Below, one piece after another: positions 1 to 8,208 of a DNA stretch of 35,501 nt. The notes beneath the pieces were generated by a model. That model was not told the DNA's origin. It saw nothing but the letters and a program-made list of their open reading frames with translations, and did not search any database. The translations under genes were made by a program, and so were the position numbers. Within the stretch, counting starts at the first letter, position 1. The number at the start of each line of letters is the position of its first letter. This DNA is from Gemmatimonadales bacterium UBA2975 (GTDB lineage: Bacteria > Gemmatimonadota > Gemmatimonadetes > Longimicrobiales > Gaopeijiaceae), in NCBI GenBank assembly GCA_002348265.1, contig DEAT01000016.1, positions 1-35,501 on the forward strand, in the 5' to 3' direction.

Positions 1-199
1 TCCACGCGATCCCGGCACCAGCGGTCAAGGCCATTGACGCACCGACACCCCACACAAGCCACTCAAATAAATCCAACCTTCGAATTGCACGTTGCGTGAC
101 TTCCTGGGCTCGAGCCGCAGCTTCCCTGTCAGACCTAAGTAGCTTTGGGTTAGTCTTAGCGCGGGCGCCCTTCCGACCGCGACGTCGCCGACGACTCAT
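1..199 (-). CDS. Membrane protein of unknown function, N-terminal part only
   Basis: An open frame starts at the ATG at 199-197, overlaps the hisS stop as ATGA, and runs off the left edge after 66 codons with no stop. The start is strongly basic (MSRRRRRGRKGARAK). It is followed by a charged amphipathic stretch of about residues 25-42 and then a hydrophobic segment from about residue 46 (LFEWLVWGVGASMALTAGAG), which looks like a first membrane helix with the basic end in the cytoplasm. The 4-base overlap implies translational coupling to hisS, so it is probably the next gene of the same operon. I do not recognise a family from this fragment. The reading frame is well supported; the function is unknown. 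Confidence 0.6.
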   Translation of the reverse strand, partial: MSRRRRRGRKGARAKTNPKLLRSDREAAARAQEVTQRAIRRLDLFEWLVWGVGASMALTAGAGIAW

Positions 200-1479
200 T
201 CGAATTCTTGCCTCTGAACTTCCCTTTGCTCACCAGAAGTCATGTCGCGCACAAGGACAGTTCCATTTGCCAACTCGTCTGGCCCGATTATAAGCACAGT
301 GTTCGCCCCTTCACGTGCCGCGGCCTTCATTTGCTTGGTCACACCCTGTTGCCTCAATCCGTAGGCTACGGAGTGGCCTTGATCTCGCAGTTGGTGAGCC
401 AAACGTAATGCTGCTGGATACTCCTCTCCACTTACTGCCACCAAGAAGTAGTCCAGAGATCTCTCGTATTCTGGGACTAGGTTCATTTCTTTGAGCAGTT
501 CACCCAGTACCACATCGCCCATGCCAAAGCCTACTGCCGGCTGCGGATCACCCCCCACTAACTCCAGAAGTCTGTCGTATCTTCCGCCGCCGCAAATTGC
601 CCGTAGATCTCTCTTCCGATCAAAGAGCTCAAAAACAATTCCAGTGTAATATGCTAGCCCGCGGACAATTCGAAGGTCCAGCTCGACAAAATCGCCAAGT
701 CCCATTGATTCGAGCATATCAGTGTATTGGCGAAATCGGTGTAACTCTTCTGCTACTCTGGAGTCATCTCCGAACTCACGTGTAACGTCGTCGATCCTGG
801 TCGAACTCAGCAAACTTTTCAACGCTTCTATTTCGGTGTTCTCTAAACCTGCTTCTTCTACCAACAATTGCTCCGCTTTCTCCGCCGGCAACCTTTCTAT
901 CTTGTCAATGACCCCAAATGTGGCTCCCAGGTTTTCTTCCCGGACACCAATCCCCAAAAGAAGTGCAGTGAGAAGGCGTCGGTCTGAGACGCGCGCAGCA
1001 AAATCCTTGTCCGTAAGCCCCAGCTCTCGTAGCCCGTCAATCGCAATGGCTAACACTTCCGCATCTGCAGCCACGCTAGACTCCCCAATGATGTCAACAT
1101 TCCACTGGAAGTGCTCGCGCAGTCTTCCGCGCTGAGCACGCTCGTAGCGAAAGAGCTGCGGCATACTGAACCATTTGATCGGCTTACTCATGCCACGGCT
1201 TCGTTTTGCCAGAATGCGCGCTAGCGACGGCGTCATCTCTGGCCGCAGCGCGACGTCTCGATCTCCCTTGTCTACAAAATTGTAGAGCTGCCCAACGATC
1301 TCATCTCCGCTCTTTTCCACGTAAAGGTCAAGAGATTCAAGAGGTGGACCATCGTATTCTTGGAAACCATACCTCTGCGCGACCCGTCGCCACGCACCTT
1401 GAATGTATGAACGGCGAGCGAAATCCTCCGGAGGGAAATCTCGAAAACCAGGTAGCTTGGTTAATTCCTTATCAGACAC
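196..1479 (-). CDS. hisS: Histidyl-tRNA synthetase
   Basis: This class II aminoacyl-tRNA synthetase charges tRNA-His with histidine in the cytoplasm. It has 427 aa, the normal length. The start is KLPGFRDFPPEDF. Motif 2 is FRYERAQRGRLREHF (about 110-124). The histidine-specific boxes are RGLAYYTGIVFE (272-283) and CGGGRYD (295-301). A C-terminal anticodon-binding domain runs from about residue 340. The start codon is GTG with only a weak ribosome-binding site. Two places differ from the common bacterial form: RPEMTPSLAR (79-88) where RPEGT is usual, and GFGMGDVVL (316-324) in the motif 3 region where most HisRS have an ER pair. From memory this matches the plant-organelle-like HisRS type, so it is probably active and not a HisZ-like paralogue. 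It lies 36 bases after folC. Confidence 0.93.
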   Translation of the reverse strand: MSDKELTKLPGFRDFPPEDFARRSYIQGAWRRVAQRYGFQEYDGPPLESLDLYVEKSGDEIVGQLYNFVDKGDRDVALRPEMTPSLARILAKRSRGMSKPIKWFSMPQLFRYERAQRGRLREHFQWNVDIIGESSVAADAEVLAIAIDGLRELGLTDKDFAARVSDRRLLTALLLGIGVREENLGATFGVIDKIERLPAEKAEQLLVEEAGLENTEIEALKSLLSSTRIDDVTREFGDDSRVAEELHRFRQYTDMLESMGLGDFVELDLRIVRGLAYYTGIVFELFDRKRDLRAICGGGRYDRLLELVGGDPQPAVGFGMGDVVLGELLKEMNLVPEYERSLDYFLVAVSGEEYPAALRLAHQLRDQGHSVAYGLRQQGVTKQMKAAAREGANTVLIIGPDELANGTVLVRDMTSGEQREVQRQEFE

Positions 1480-1515
1480 GGGTAATCGTACTTCGAAGAG
1501 GACATGTAGGTCAGG

Positions 1516-2841
1516 TCACGTGCGCAATGTACCCTGACCTGCCAAAGGATCCAGTCCCAGAAGAGTCATAGCAGGCCCCACTGAATATGCCGAACCTGTG
1601 ACAACAACCGTACCATGCCCTGCCCGGAGTCTCGCACCCTCAAGTGCTTTCTCGAAGTCGCCGACGACACGAACGAGCGTAGTAGATTCAACTGAGCCCG
1701 CAGCGACAACCGGATCCCATTGTCGATCCAATGGAGCCGTCGGAGCGTGAGTCAAGAACGCAGCATCCGCTCGAGACAAGAGTAGCGGGAGCATCGAAAG
1801 CCAATCCTTGTCCTCCAAAACCGCCACCAACATAACCAAAGGGCGTGGTAACTCGAGTCTGTCGATCGTGTCCACGAGTGATTCTACACCCGCCATGTTG
1901 TGGGCAACATCGAGCATAAAAGTGCACCCATTGATCACCCGAATATCGTCTCGACCAGGATGTACTACGGATGACACACCCTTTATTAATTCGACCCTGG
2001 AGGGTCTGACCGAATCATTAAGCTGTCCGACTATAGCTACCGCCAGAGCTGCGTTAATAGCCTGGTGGTGACCGATAAGCGGCGTCTCCAGATCAAGGTC
2101 ACCCCAGCACTCAGTGGACAGAATCAGCTCTGTCACCTCGCGCCTAACTTGAACGTTTTGAACCCAGGTCTTATCGACGCTGCAAAACGGGGCTCCTAAG
2201 TCTTCAGCTTGAGTCCGTATCAGATCGAGAATCGGCAGTGACGACTCCGCCGTCACTAAGGGGACCCCCTTCTTGATGATGCCGGCCTTCTCCCGAGCAA
2301 TGGCCTCTAATGTTCCGCCCAAATAACTGGCGTGATCCATCGCTACATTTGTTATAGCCGTCACTTCCGGATGAACGACGTTAGTGGCATCTAAACGACC
2401 ACCAAGACCGACCTCGATGACACCAATCTCAACGCTTTCTTTGGCGAAGGTGTAGAACGCTAGAACCGTCACCGCTTCAAAAAAAGAGAGGCCATTATCA
2501 ATTATGGCCGAAGACGCCTCATCTGCGTACTGAAGCAAACGTCTTTCTCCGATCGGCGTACCTTCGACGAGTATTCGCTCTCGGAGCGTGCAGAGATGCG
2601 GAGAGGTGTAAACCCCCGTCCGGAATCCGGTCTCCTGTAGCACCGAGCCCACAGTCGACGTGACCGAGCCCTTACCGTTTGTCCCACCAACATGAAGCGT
2701 CTCATACGCCCGGTGCGGATCCCCGAGCGCCATCAGCGCTTTCTTTGTCCGCTCTAGTCCCCACTGGACCTCTGTTTTTAGAACGGGGAAAAGTCGAGCC
2801 ACAAGCGGGTCAGCAAACACTGACCCGCTCAGTCGCTCCAA
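1516..2841 (-). CDS. folC: Folylpolyglutamate synthase / dihydrofolate synthase
   Basis: A Mur-ligase-like ATP-dependent enzyme that joins glutamate to dihydropteroate and extends folate polyglutamates in the cytoplasm. It has up to 441 aa. The P-loop is GTNGKGS (about 53-59), with TSPHL shortly after. The family box GLGGRLDATNVV lies near the middle. HPGRDDIRV and LDVAHNMAG mark the C-terminal domain, where the usual AHNP proline is Met. The longest frame starts with TTG at 2841 and overlaps the end of accD by 13 bases; a GTG at 2820 is an alternative, and no strong ribosome-binding site decides between them. Translational coupling to accD is likely. Whether it also has dihydrofolate synthase activity cannot be read from the sequence. 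Confidence 0.92.
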   Translation of the reverse strand: MERLSGSVFADPLVARLFPVLKTEVQWGLERTKKALMALGDPHRAYETLHVGGTNGKGSVTSTVGSVLQETGFRTGVYTSPHLCTLRERILVEGTPIGERRLLQYADEASSAIIDNGLSFFEAVTVLAFYTFAKESVEIGVIEVGLGGRLDATNVVHPEVTAITNVAMDHASYLGGTLEAIAREKAGIIKKGVPLVTAESSLPILDLIRTQAEDLGAPFCSVDKTWVQNVQVRREVTELILSTECWGDLDLETPLIGHHQAINAALAVAIVGQLNDSVRPSRVELIKGVSSVVHPGRDDIRVINGCTFMLDVAHNMAGVESLVDTIDRLELPRPLVMLVAVLEDKDWLSMLPLLLSRADAAFLTHAPTAPLDRQWDPVVAAGSVESTTLVRVVGDFEKALEGARLRAGHGTVVVTGSAYSVGPAMTLLGLDPLAGQGTLRT

Positions 2842-3677
2842 CCTGCATGCTGATGTCGGAGAAGCTTTTCGATCACCGATTTAAGCTCACGACGATCGAC
2901 CACGAGGTCCACCATCCCATGTTCCTGTACAAATTCTGAACGCTGGAATCCCTTCGGAAGTTCTTGTTTTATTGTCTCCTCAATCACCCGCGGCCCTGCG
3001 AAGCCAATAAGCGCTCCTGGCTCGGCGAGATTAACATCTCCGAGCATCGCATAGGATGCGGTAACCCCTCCTGTAGTGGGGTGCGTAAGAACTGAAATAA
3101 AAGGCAGTGCCTTTTCATGAATCCGAGCCAAGACAGTGGAGGTTTTAGCCATCTGCATGAGTGAGTAGATCCCCTCCTGCATTCGTGCCCCACCAGAGGC
3201 GCTTACAATCACAAATGGAGTGCTTGCATCCAAAGCCGCGAGGCCGGCACGGGCGATTTTCTCCCCGACCACCGAGCCCATCGACCCGCCGATGAAGTCG
3301 AAATCCATGACCGCGATCGTTATTTCGATTCCGTTGAGTGTCCCGGCACCTGAAATGAGTGCTTCATTTTTTCCTTTAGCTTCTGCCGCAGCAATCCGGG
3401 TCGGGTAATCTTTGAGATCGACGAAACCGAGAGGGTCAGTCGCCTTCAAGTTCTCGTCGAATTCGGTGAAGGAGTCCTCATCCAATAGGATCCTGACGTA
3501 ATTGCGCGCTCCAATCCGAAGATGATAGCCACAGTTCGGACACACGTTCAGGTTGTGAGCAAGACGCTCGCGATAAAGGATGTCACCACAACCTTGGCAT
3601 TTATCGAAGACGTCCGTCGAAACTTCGCGGCGGTCTTCTGCCTTCAGCGGTTTTTTGTCCTTGCGGAACCAGGCCAT
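2829..3677 (-). CDS. accD: Acetyl-CoA carboxylase carboxyltransferase subunit beta
   Basis: The beta half of the carboxyltransferase that makes malonyl-CoA, the first committed step of fatty-acid synthesis; it works with AccA, which is not in this window. It has 282 aa, typical of AccD. An N-terminal zinc ribbon shows four cysteines, C27/C30 and C46/C49 (CQGC and CPNC). The crotonase-like core carries GGSMGSVVGEKI, SASGGARMQEG and HPTTGGVTASYAMLGD, with GALIGFAGPRVIEET at the acyl-CoA site. The ATG start has a good ribosome-binding site (AGGAG, 5 bases upstream). It sits 29 bases after rodA and overlaps folC, an operon position that ties lipid supply to envelope genes. Confidence 0.96.
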   Translation of the reverse strand: MAWFRKDKKPLKAEDRREVSTDVFDKCQGCGDILYRERLAHNLNVCPNCGYHLRIGARNYVRILLDEDSFTEFDENLKATDPLGFVDLKDYPTRIAAAEAKGKNEALISGAGTLNGIEITIAVMDFDFIGGSMGSVVGEKIARAGLAALDASTPFVIVSASGGARMQEGIYSLMQMAKTSTVLARIHEKALPFISVLTHPTTGGVTASYAMLGDVNLAEPGALIGFAGPRVIEETIKQELPKGFQRSEFVQEHGMVDLVVDRRELKSVIEKLLRHQHAGWSD

Positions 3678-3706
3678 AGGGCTCCTATCACTCTATGTCA
3701 GGTAAG

Positions 3707-4945
3707 TCAGATTCGCTCGTGAGAGAGCCGAACGGCAAGCGCCACGGCCACCCACGACATGACGAGAAAAGTACCTCCATAGCTCACGAATGGGAGTGGG
3801 ATGCCTGTGACAGGCACAACGCCAGCAGTCATTCCAATGTTTACCAGCACATGAACCAGCCAAGCTCCAAAAATACCAAGTAGCGAAAGACCAGCAAAGG
3901 ATGAATCCGATACTGCCGCTAGTCGCAGAAGCCGGATTAGGACGTAACCGAAGAGAAGGATCAGCAGGGTTGTTCCCACAAATCCAAGCTCTTCACCAAC
4001 CACACTGAAAATGAAGTCGGTGTGCTGTTCAGGAAGAAAATCGAGCCGCTTCTGAGCACCTTGTGTAAACCCCTGTCCCCAGAACTCGCCACTTCCTATA
4101 GCTACCTTCGACTGTATCACCTGATACCCAGCTCCTCTCGGGTCGACTTCAGGGTCTAAGAACACCAGGATACGATTCCTTTGATAGTTCGCCAGAGAGT
4201 TCCAAAGTGGACGAGCTAGAGTGGCCGACGCGAAATTCGCGAGGACGAGTGCTACCGACTCGAATAAGAACAATCGCGAACGCAGAAAAAGAACCATACA
4301 TGCGATGACGATAAGGATGTACGTCGACCACACCACCGTGTCGTAAGCAAGAAATAGTCCCACCACAGGGCTCGCTACGAGAGCGAGAAGCCACACTGGA
4401 GTCGCAGCCCAATAAAGCATCGCAAAAAGAATTCCTACGAATGCTAGAGAGGTGCCCAAGTCGGGCTGCAGCATCACTAGCCCTAGCGGTAGCGCGACAA
4501 TCGCCCCCGGTTTTACCAGATCCCGCAGGGTTCTTAGGGGACTGTCACGATCGGATAGATTCTGAGCAAGCCAGAGGATAGTAGCAATCTTAGCGATCTC
4601 AGCCGGCTGAAAACCGAAACCGCCCAGCCTGATGAATGATTTCACTCCGGCAGCCGTTCCCCGACCTTCCCCGATGATCAAAGTCACGCCAAGAAGGATG
4701 ATGCCTAAAACGTAAATCGGATGCGCCGCCCACTCTATCCATGGCATAGGGATTCGCGACAAGACCGTGAACCCTAACAGCGCAACCAAAAGCCACCGCA
4801 ACTGAGATAGCCAAGCTCGCTCCGTAACAACGTTCGGGACCTCGACCTGCCCCGCCGAATAGATCATTGCTATCCCAAAAAGGCTCAAAAACAGGGTTGC
4901 GCTGACCAACCGTCTATCAATGGCCCATTTTTCAGAGAAGCTCAT
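3707..4945 (-). CDS. rodA: Rod-shape SEDS peptidoglycan polymerase RodA
   Basis: A SEDS-family integral membrane glycosyltransferase that polymerises lipid II during cell elongation, paired with the transpeptidase PBP2. It has 412 aa with about ten hydrophobic segments. Family motifs: GFGFQPAEIAKIA (first half), QPDLGTSL, DPRGAGYQVIQSK containing the conserved aspartate of the SEDS active region, LPEQHTDFIFSVVGEELG, and the C-terminal GIPLPFVSYGGT. RodA is preferred over FtsW because it directly follows mrdA and the mre genes. The ATG start overlaps the mrdA stop by 4 bases (ATGA), which would help make the two partners in equal amounts. All hallmark motifs are intact. Confidence 0.95.
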   Translation of the reverse strand: MSFSEKWAIDRRLVSATLFLSLFGIAMIYSAGQVEVPNVVTERAWLSQLRWLLVALLGFTVLSRIPMPWIEWAAHPIYVLGIILLGVTLIIGEGRGTAAGVKSFIRLGGFGFQPAEIAKIATILWLAQNLSDRDSPLRTLRDLVKPGAIVALPLGLVMLQPDLGTSLAFVGILFAMLYWAATPVWLLALVASPVVGLFLAYDTVVWSTYILIVIACMVLFLRSRLFLFESVALVLANFASATLARPLWNSLANYQRNRILVFLDPEVDPRGAGYQVIQSKVAIGSGEFWGQGFTQGAQKRLDFLPEQHTDFIFSVVGEELGFVGTTLLILLFGYVLIRLLRLAAVSDSSFAGLSLLGIFGAWLVHVLVNIGMTAGVVPVTGIPLPFVSYGGTFLVMSWVAVALAVRLSHERI

Positions 4946-6864
4946 GAGCCACCTTCAACCGCGGCAGCCAAAGTGGTCTGCTCCTCTACCTCTATTGCGA
5001 ATCCACGTGGGAATCGATCCCGATACCATTGGGGCACAGGTCCACTCAGGATGTGCTCACGGTAAGTCTGGATTGTATCAATCGGCATGCCACGCTTGGA
5101 ACGAAGGTAGTAGTCCGCTGCTTTAGCCACGATCGGAGCAGCGACCTGCCCTCCACTCTCACCGTATTCGACAATCGCTACCAACACGATCTCCGGCGGC
5201 TCGCCAGGGGGGCCGGCCATGCCCGCGAACCACGCATGGTCCTGAGCGAGCCCTCTAACGCTCAAGGGATTCTGACCCGTACCAGTCTTTCCGATTACTT
5301 CCCAGTGCTCCAGAGCCGTTCCAAAATGGGCCGTACCGCCAGGGGCAGTAACCATCCTTAAGCCTTCTTGTAATGACTCGAGATGCTCTGGTGCCAAATC
5401 AAGCTGCCAATCCTCAGAGCTAGCCACACCCTTAGCGATGACGGGGGCTGGGGCAGATCCATTACGAGCCAGAGCCACATAAAACTGAGCCATCTTCAAA
5501 GGCGTCTGTGAGTTAGGACCCTGACCTATCGCTAGATTTAGCGCTTCACCTTCGGTTGGCCGATATCCATATAGTTCCTGCCAGAATTGTGGGCCTTCCG
5601 GGAAAATACCACTACTCTCTTGTGGAAGATCAACACCGCACTGCTGGCTGAAACCGATATCGGTTGACCTGTCTAGCAGCCGCTGCAAGCCTAGCCTCAG
5701 CCCAAGCTGATAGAAGTACACGTCACACGAATTTCCGATGGCCTCTGCTAGGGTGTTGTACCCGTGACCTTGTCGATCCCAGCAACCCCAGAAGCGGTTG
5801 CCCCAGTACCATTGGCCCTCACACGGATCTGGCATCACCTCATCAGGGGTTACAACACCTGCGTCCAGAGCGATGCCAGCTGAGGCAAGCTTCCAAGTCG
5901 ATGCCGGCGCATAAAGACCTAAAACCGATCGGTTGAACAAGGGCTTTTGGTCGTTCTCGTTGAGCCCGGCCCAAGTCTCTGTGTCGATCCCTCCTACAAA
6001 TGCATTCGGGTCATAGCCGGGAGCAGAATACAAGGCGAGCACACCGCCATCCTTAGGATCAAGAGCGACCACCGCACCTGACATTGAATCAGGGAATATC
6101 CGGTGGATCCACTGTTGAAGTCCAGAATCCAGGTTCAAATGTAAGTCCTTACCTTCCACGGGAGCTGTCCTCTCTACTCCCGCAAAATCACCTACGATAC
6201 GCCCACGAGCATCGAACTCGACCCACCTAACACCCTGCCTGCCTTGGAGCAAAGACTCGTATTGACGCTCAACCCCGATCTTACCCACAATGACACCGGG
6301 ACTGTATACCGAGTCGGGAAACATCTCCATCTCCAACTCGTCCGCAGTAATTTCCCCTACATAGCCTGTCACATGCGCCCCGGACGCTCCTAGGTTGTAG
6401 CGACGCCGGGGACGCATATCGATGTAGACGCCGGGGAACTCGGCACGGCGTTCTTCGATCTTCGACACTACGTCGAAGTCGGCATCGGAGTCGATGACCA
6501 CCTCGCGACCAAAACGACGTAGCTGGGCCAAAATCCGCTCTATTTGCAGATCAGATAGCTCTATATGTTCAGACATACGAGTCAGGGTCGCCCGAACCGA
6601 GTCCACCGGTCCAGGAAGCACCGTTATCGAATATCCCGGCACGTTGTCAGCTATGATGATGCCGTTTCGATCGTAGATCGTACCTCGCGGAGCTGGAACG
6701 GGAAGAACCCGCACTCTGTTGGAACTAGCACGCAGGACCCAGTCATCAGACTGGAGCACCTGCAATCGGAAAAACGCTATGATGAGAGTAGCAAGGACTA
6801 CACCTGTTGCGAACACCAGGTCTTTCGCGCGACGACGCAACGCAAGTGGGTGATAGATTCTCAC
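4942..6864 (-). CDS. mrdA: Penicillin-binding protein 2, elongation transpeptidase
   Basis: A class B penicillin-binding protein that cross-links peptidoglycan in the elongasome; the catalytic domain lies in the periplasm. A single N-terminal membrane anchor (about 15-35) is followed by the dimerisation/pedestal domain (PAPRGTIYDRNG near 58) and the transpeptidase domain. Catalytic motifs in the 640-aa form are STWK (322-325, nucleophile Ser322), SCD (379-381) and KTG (526-528). I chose the GTG at 6864 over an upstream TTG at 6876. The GTG overlaps the mreD stop as GTGA, has GGAG 8 bases upstream and gives MRIYHPLALRRRAK, a usual PBP2 start. It overlaps rodA by 4 bases. It is the target of amdinocillin-type beta-lactams in other bacteria. 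Confidence 0.95.
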   Translation of the reverse strand: MRIYHPLALRRRAKDLVFATGVVLATLIIAFFRLQVLQSDDWVLRASSNRVRVLPVPAPRGTIYDRNGIIIADNVPGYSITVLPGPVDSVRATLTRMSEHIELSDLQIERILAQLRRFGREVVIDSDADFDVVSKIEERRAEFPGVYIDMRPRRRYNLGASGAHVTGYVGEITADELEMEMFPDSVYSPGVIVGKIGVERQYESLLQGRQGVRWVEFDARGRIVGDFAGVERTAPVEGKDLHLNLDSGLQQWIHRIFPDSMSGAVVALDPKDGGVLALYSAPGYDPNAFVGGIDTETWAGLNENDQKPLFNRSVLGLYAPASTWKLASAGIALDAGVVTPDEVMPDPCEGQWYWGNRFWGCWDRQGHGYNTLAEAIGNSCDVYFYQLGLRLGLQRLLDRSTDIGFSQQCGVDLPQESSGIFPEGPQFWQELYGYRPTEGEALNLAIGQGPNSQTPLKMAQFYVALARNGSAPAPVIAKGVASSEDWQLDLAPEHLESLQEGLRMVTAPGGTAHFGTALEHWEVIGKTGTGQNPLSVRGLAQDHAWFAGMAGPPGEPPEIVLVAIVEYGESGGQVAAPIVAKAADYYLRSKRGMPIDTIQTYREHILSGPVPQWYRDRFPRGFAIEVEEQTTLAAAVEGGS

Positions 6865-7349
6865 CTCTGACTCCAAGTACTAACCACTATCGAAAACACA
6901 ACCGCTATCCCGGCAACGTAAATAGCCCCTAAGCTCCCCTCCACTACAGCCTGTTCTATGAACGGCTGACGGACTTCTGGGCCCATAGCCAACCAATGAA
7001 TCAGATCGCGGGTCCATTTTCCAGCGAAGACATAAGCCGGGAAAAATAGTCTCGAGTCTCCCACAAAAAGGTCCCGCGTAACTGAGCCTCCCGTCGCTAC
7101 AAGGGTCATCGCGATCGAGTTTGCCCCAAACGCAAGCAAGCTCATCGCGTCCTCAAGCAATCCTGTTACAAAGCCCAGTCCTGCGGCTCTGCCAAGTGAT
7201 AGTTCTCGAGCAGCGATCAACAGCCCAAGCGTTAGGAGATCGGGTGCCTCACGTCCGTACGACAAACCGATATGAAGAACGAAGTGTAGCGTGAAAAGTA
7301 CGAGTACGCCCACCCACACTAGCTGTCTCCGCCGCGCGAGACCGTTCAC
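6861..7349 (-). CDS. mreD: Rod-shape-determining membrane protein MreD
   Basis: A small polytopic inner-membrane protein of the elongasome that links MreC to the synthases. It has 162 aa with about five hydrophobic segments, and a positively charged start (MNGLARRRQ) before the first helix. MreD is poorly conserved, so the call rests on size, helix pattern, the GLLEDAMSLLAFGANSIA stretch (MreD proteins typically have a conserved acidic residue in a G-L-xx-D setting) and position between mreC and mrdA. The GTG start overlaps the mreC stop (GTGA), and its own stop overlaps the GTG of mrdA in the same way. Confidence 0.85.
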   Translation of the reverse strand: MNGLARRRQLVWVGVLVLFTLHFVLHIGLSYGREAPDLLTLGLLIAARELSLGRAAGLGFVTGLLEDAMSLLAFGANSIAMTLVATGGSVTRDLFVGDSRLFFPAYVFAGKWTRDLIHWLAMGPEVRQPFIEQAVVEGSLGAIYVAGIAVVFSIVVSTWSQR

Positions 7350-8197
7350 CGGTATTCCCCTGCAGAATCACTTAGGTTCACACTATCTGAGGATTCCCTC
7401 ACGAAAACGAGCACGTGGGTCGCTGCACCTGGCGCTGCTGCAGGATCCAGAACGTAGGCCTTACGCCAAGCGCCCTCTTCCTCCGCTATCCCTAGAACTG
7501 TGCCTATCGCTATACCTCTAGGGAAGACACCGCCTAAACCACTAGTCAGCACCACCTGTCCAAGACCAACCTCCTGGTGATAGGGAATCCCGTTAAGAAT
7601 CAGTCGATCGTCTTCCCGGAAATCACCCCGACGGCTTTCCACCATACCGTAGACCGAACCATCGGCTAGCATCGCACTTGAACGGAAGTCCGGATGGGTC
7701 CAGTCGATTCCCACGGCGTTACTGCTCCTTGCATCACGGATCACACCAACAAGACCAGCTGGAGAGAGAACCGGAGCGCTCGCTTGAACGCCGTCTCGAG
7801 TACCCACGTTGACCAAGAAGGTGCTCTCTGACCCAGGGGTACCGGGTCGACTTATCGTGGCTGGGCGATAGTCATACCCTAACTCCTCTTCAAGGTCGAG
7901 TAGCTTACGAAGAGTCCTGTTTTCATCTGTTACTGCCCGAAGCGTCGACATCATCTTGGAGAGGGAGTCTAACTCCGCTTGTAGTGCCTCAATACGGACG
8001 CGTCTGGCGCCTGCCTCGCTAACGAGGCCCTGTAGGGCCGTAAAGGGGCGCAATCCCTCTTGCAACAATGTAGAGACACGTTCCTGAGTGGACTGTGGGA
8101 GGTACATAGTCCCAAAAGCCAGTAGAAGTGTTAAGCAAGTCAGGGCCAGGTCTCGGGTTCGCGCACCCGAATTGGGACCGTTGCCGTAGGAGGGCAA
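7346..8197 (-). CDS. mreC: Rod-shape-determining protein MreC
   Basis: A bitopic membrane protein with a large periplasmic domain that activates PBP2/RodA. It has 283 aa: a short cytoplasmic N-terminus, one membrane helix (about 16-33), a coiled coil (about 60-105, rich in Leu/Glu/Arg) and a beta-rich C-terminal domain with VNVGTRDGVQASAPVL, GLVGVIRDA and GLGGVFPRGIAIGTV, all typical of MreC. The frame starts with TTG at 8197, 11 bases after the mreB stop. The ribosome-binding site is weak, and no ATG or GTG lies close enough to the membrane segment to replace it. It is translated in the mreB-mreC-mreD series. Confidence 0.9.
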   Translation of the reverse strand: MPSYGNGPNSGARTRDLALTCLTLLLAFGTMYLPQSTQERVSTLLQEGLRPFTALQGLVSEAGARRVRIEALQAELDSLSKMMSTLRAVTDENRTLRKLLDLEEELGYDYRPATISRPGTPGSESTFLVNVGTRDGVQASAPVLSPAGLVGVIRDARSSNAVGIDWTHPDFRSSAMLADGSVYGMVESRRGDFREDDRLILNGIPYHQEVGLGQVVLTSGLGGVFPRGIAIGTVLGIAEEEGAWRKAYVLDPAAAPGAATHVLVFVRESSDSVNLSDSAGEYR

Positions 8198-8208
8198 CCT
8201 AAGACCTG

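Noticed and set aside
722..1135. 137-aa plus-strand frame inside hisS
   Set aside because: Antisense shadow of a fully conserved hisS; Ser/Arg-rich with no recognisable features.
5722..5730. PBP2 SxN motif reads SCD
   Set aside because: Asp in the third position is normal for elongation-type PBP2, so it is not evidence of an altered enzyme.
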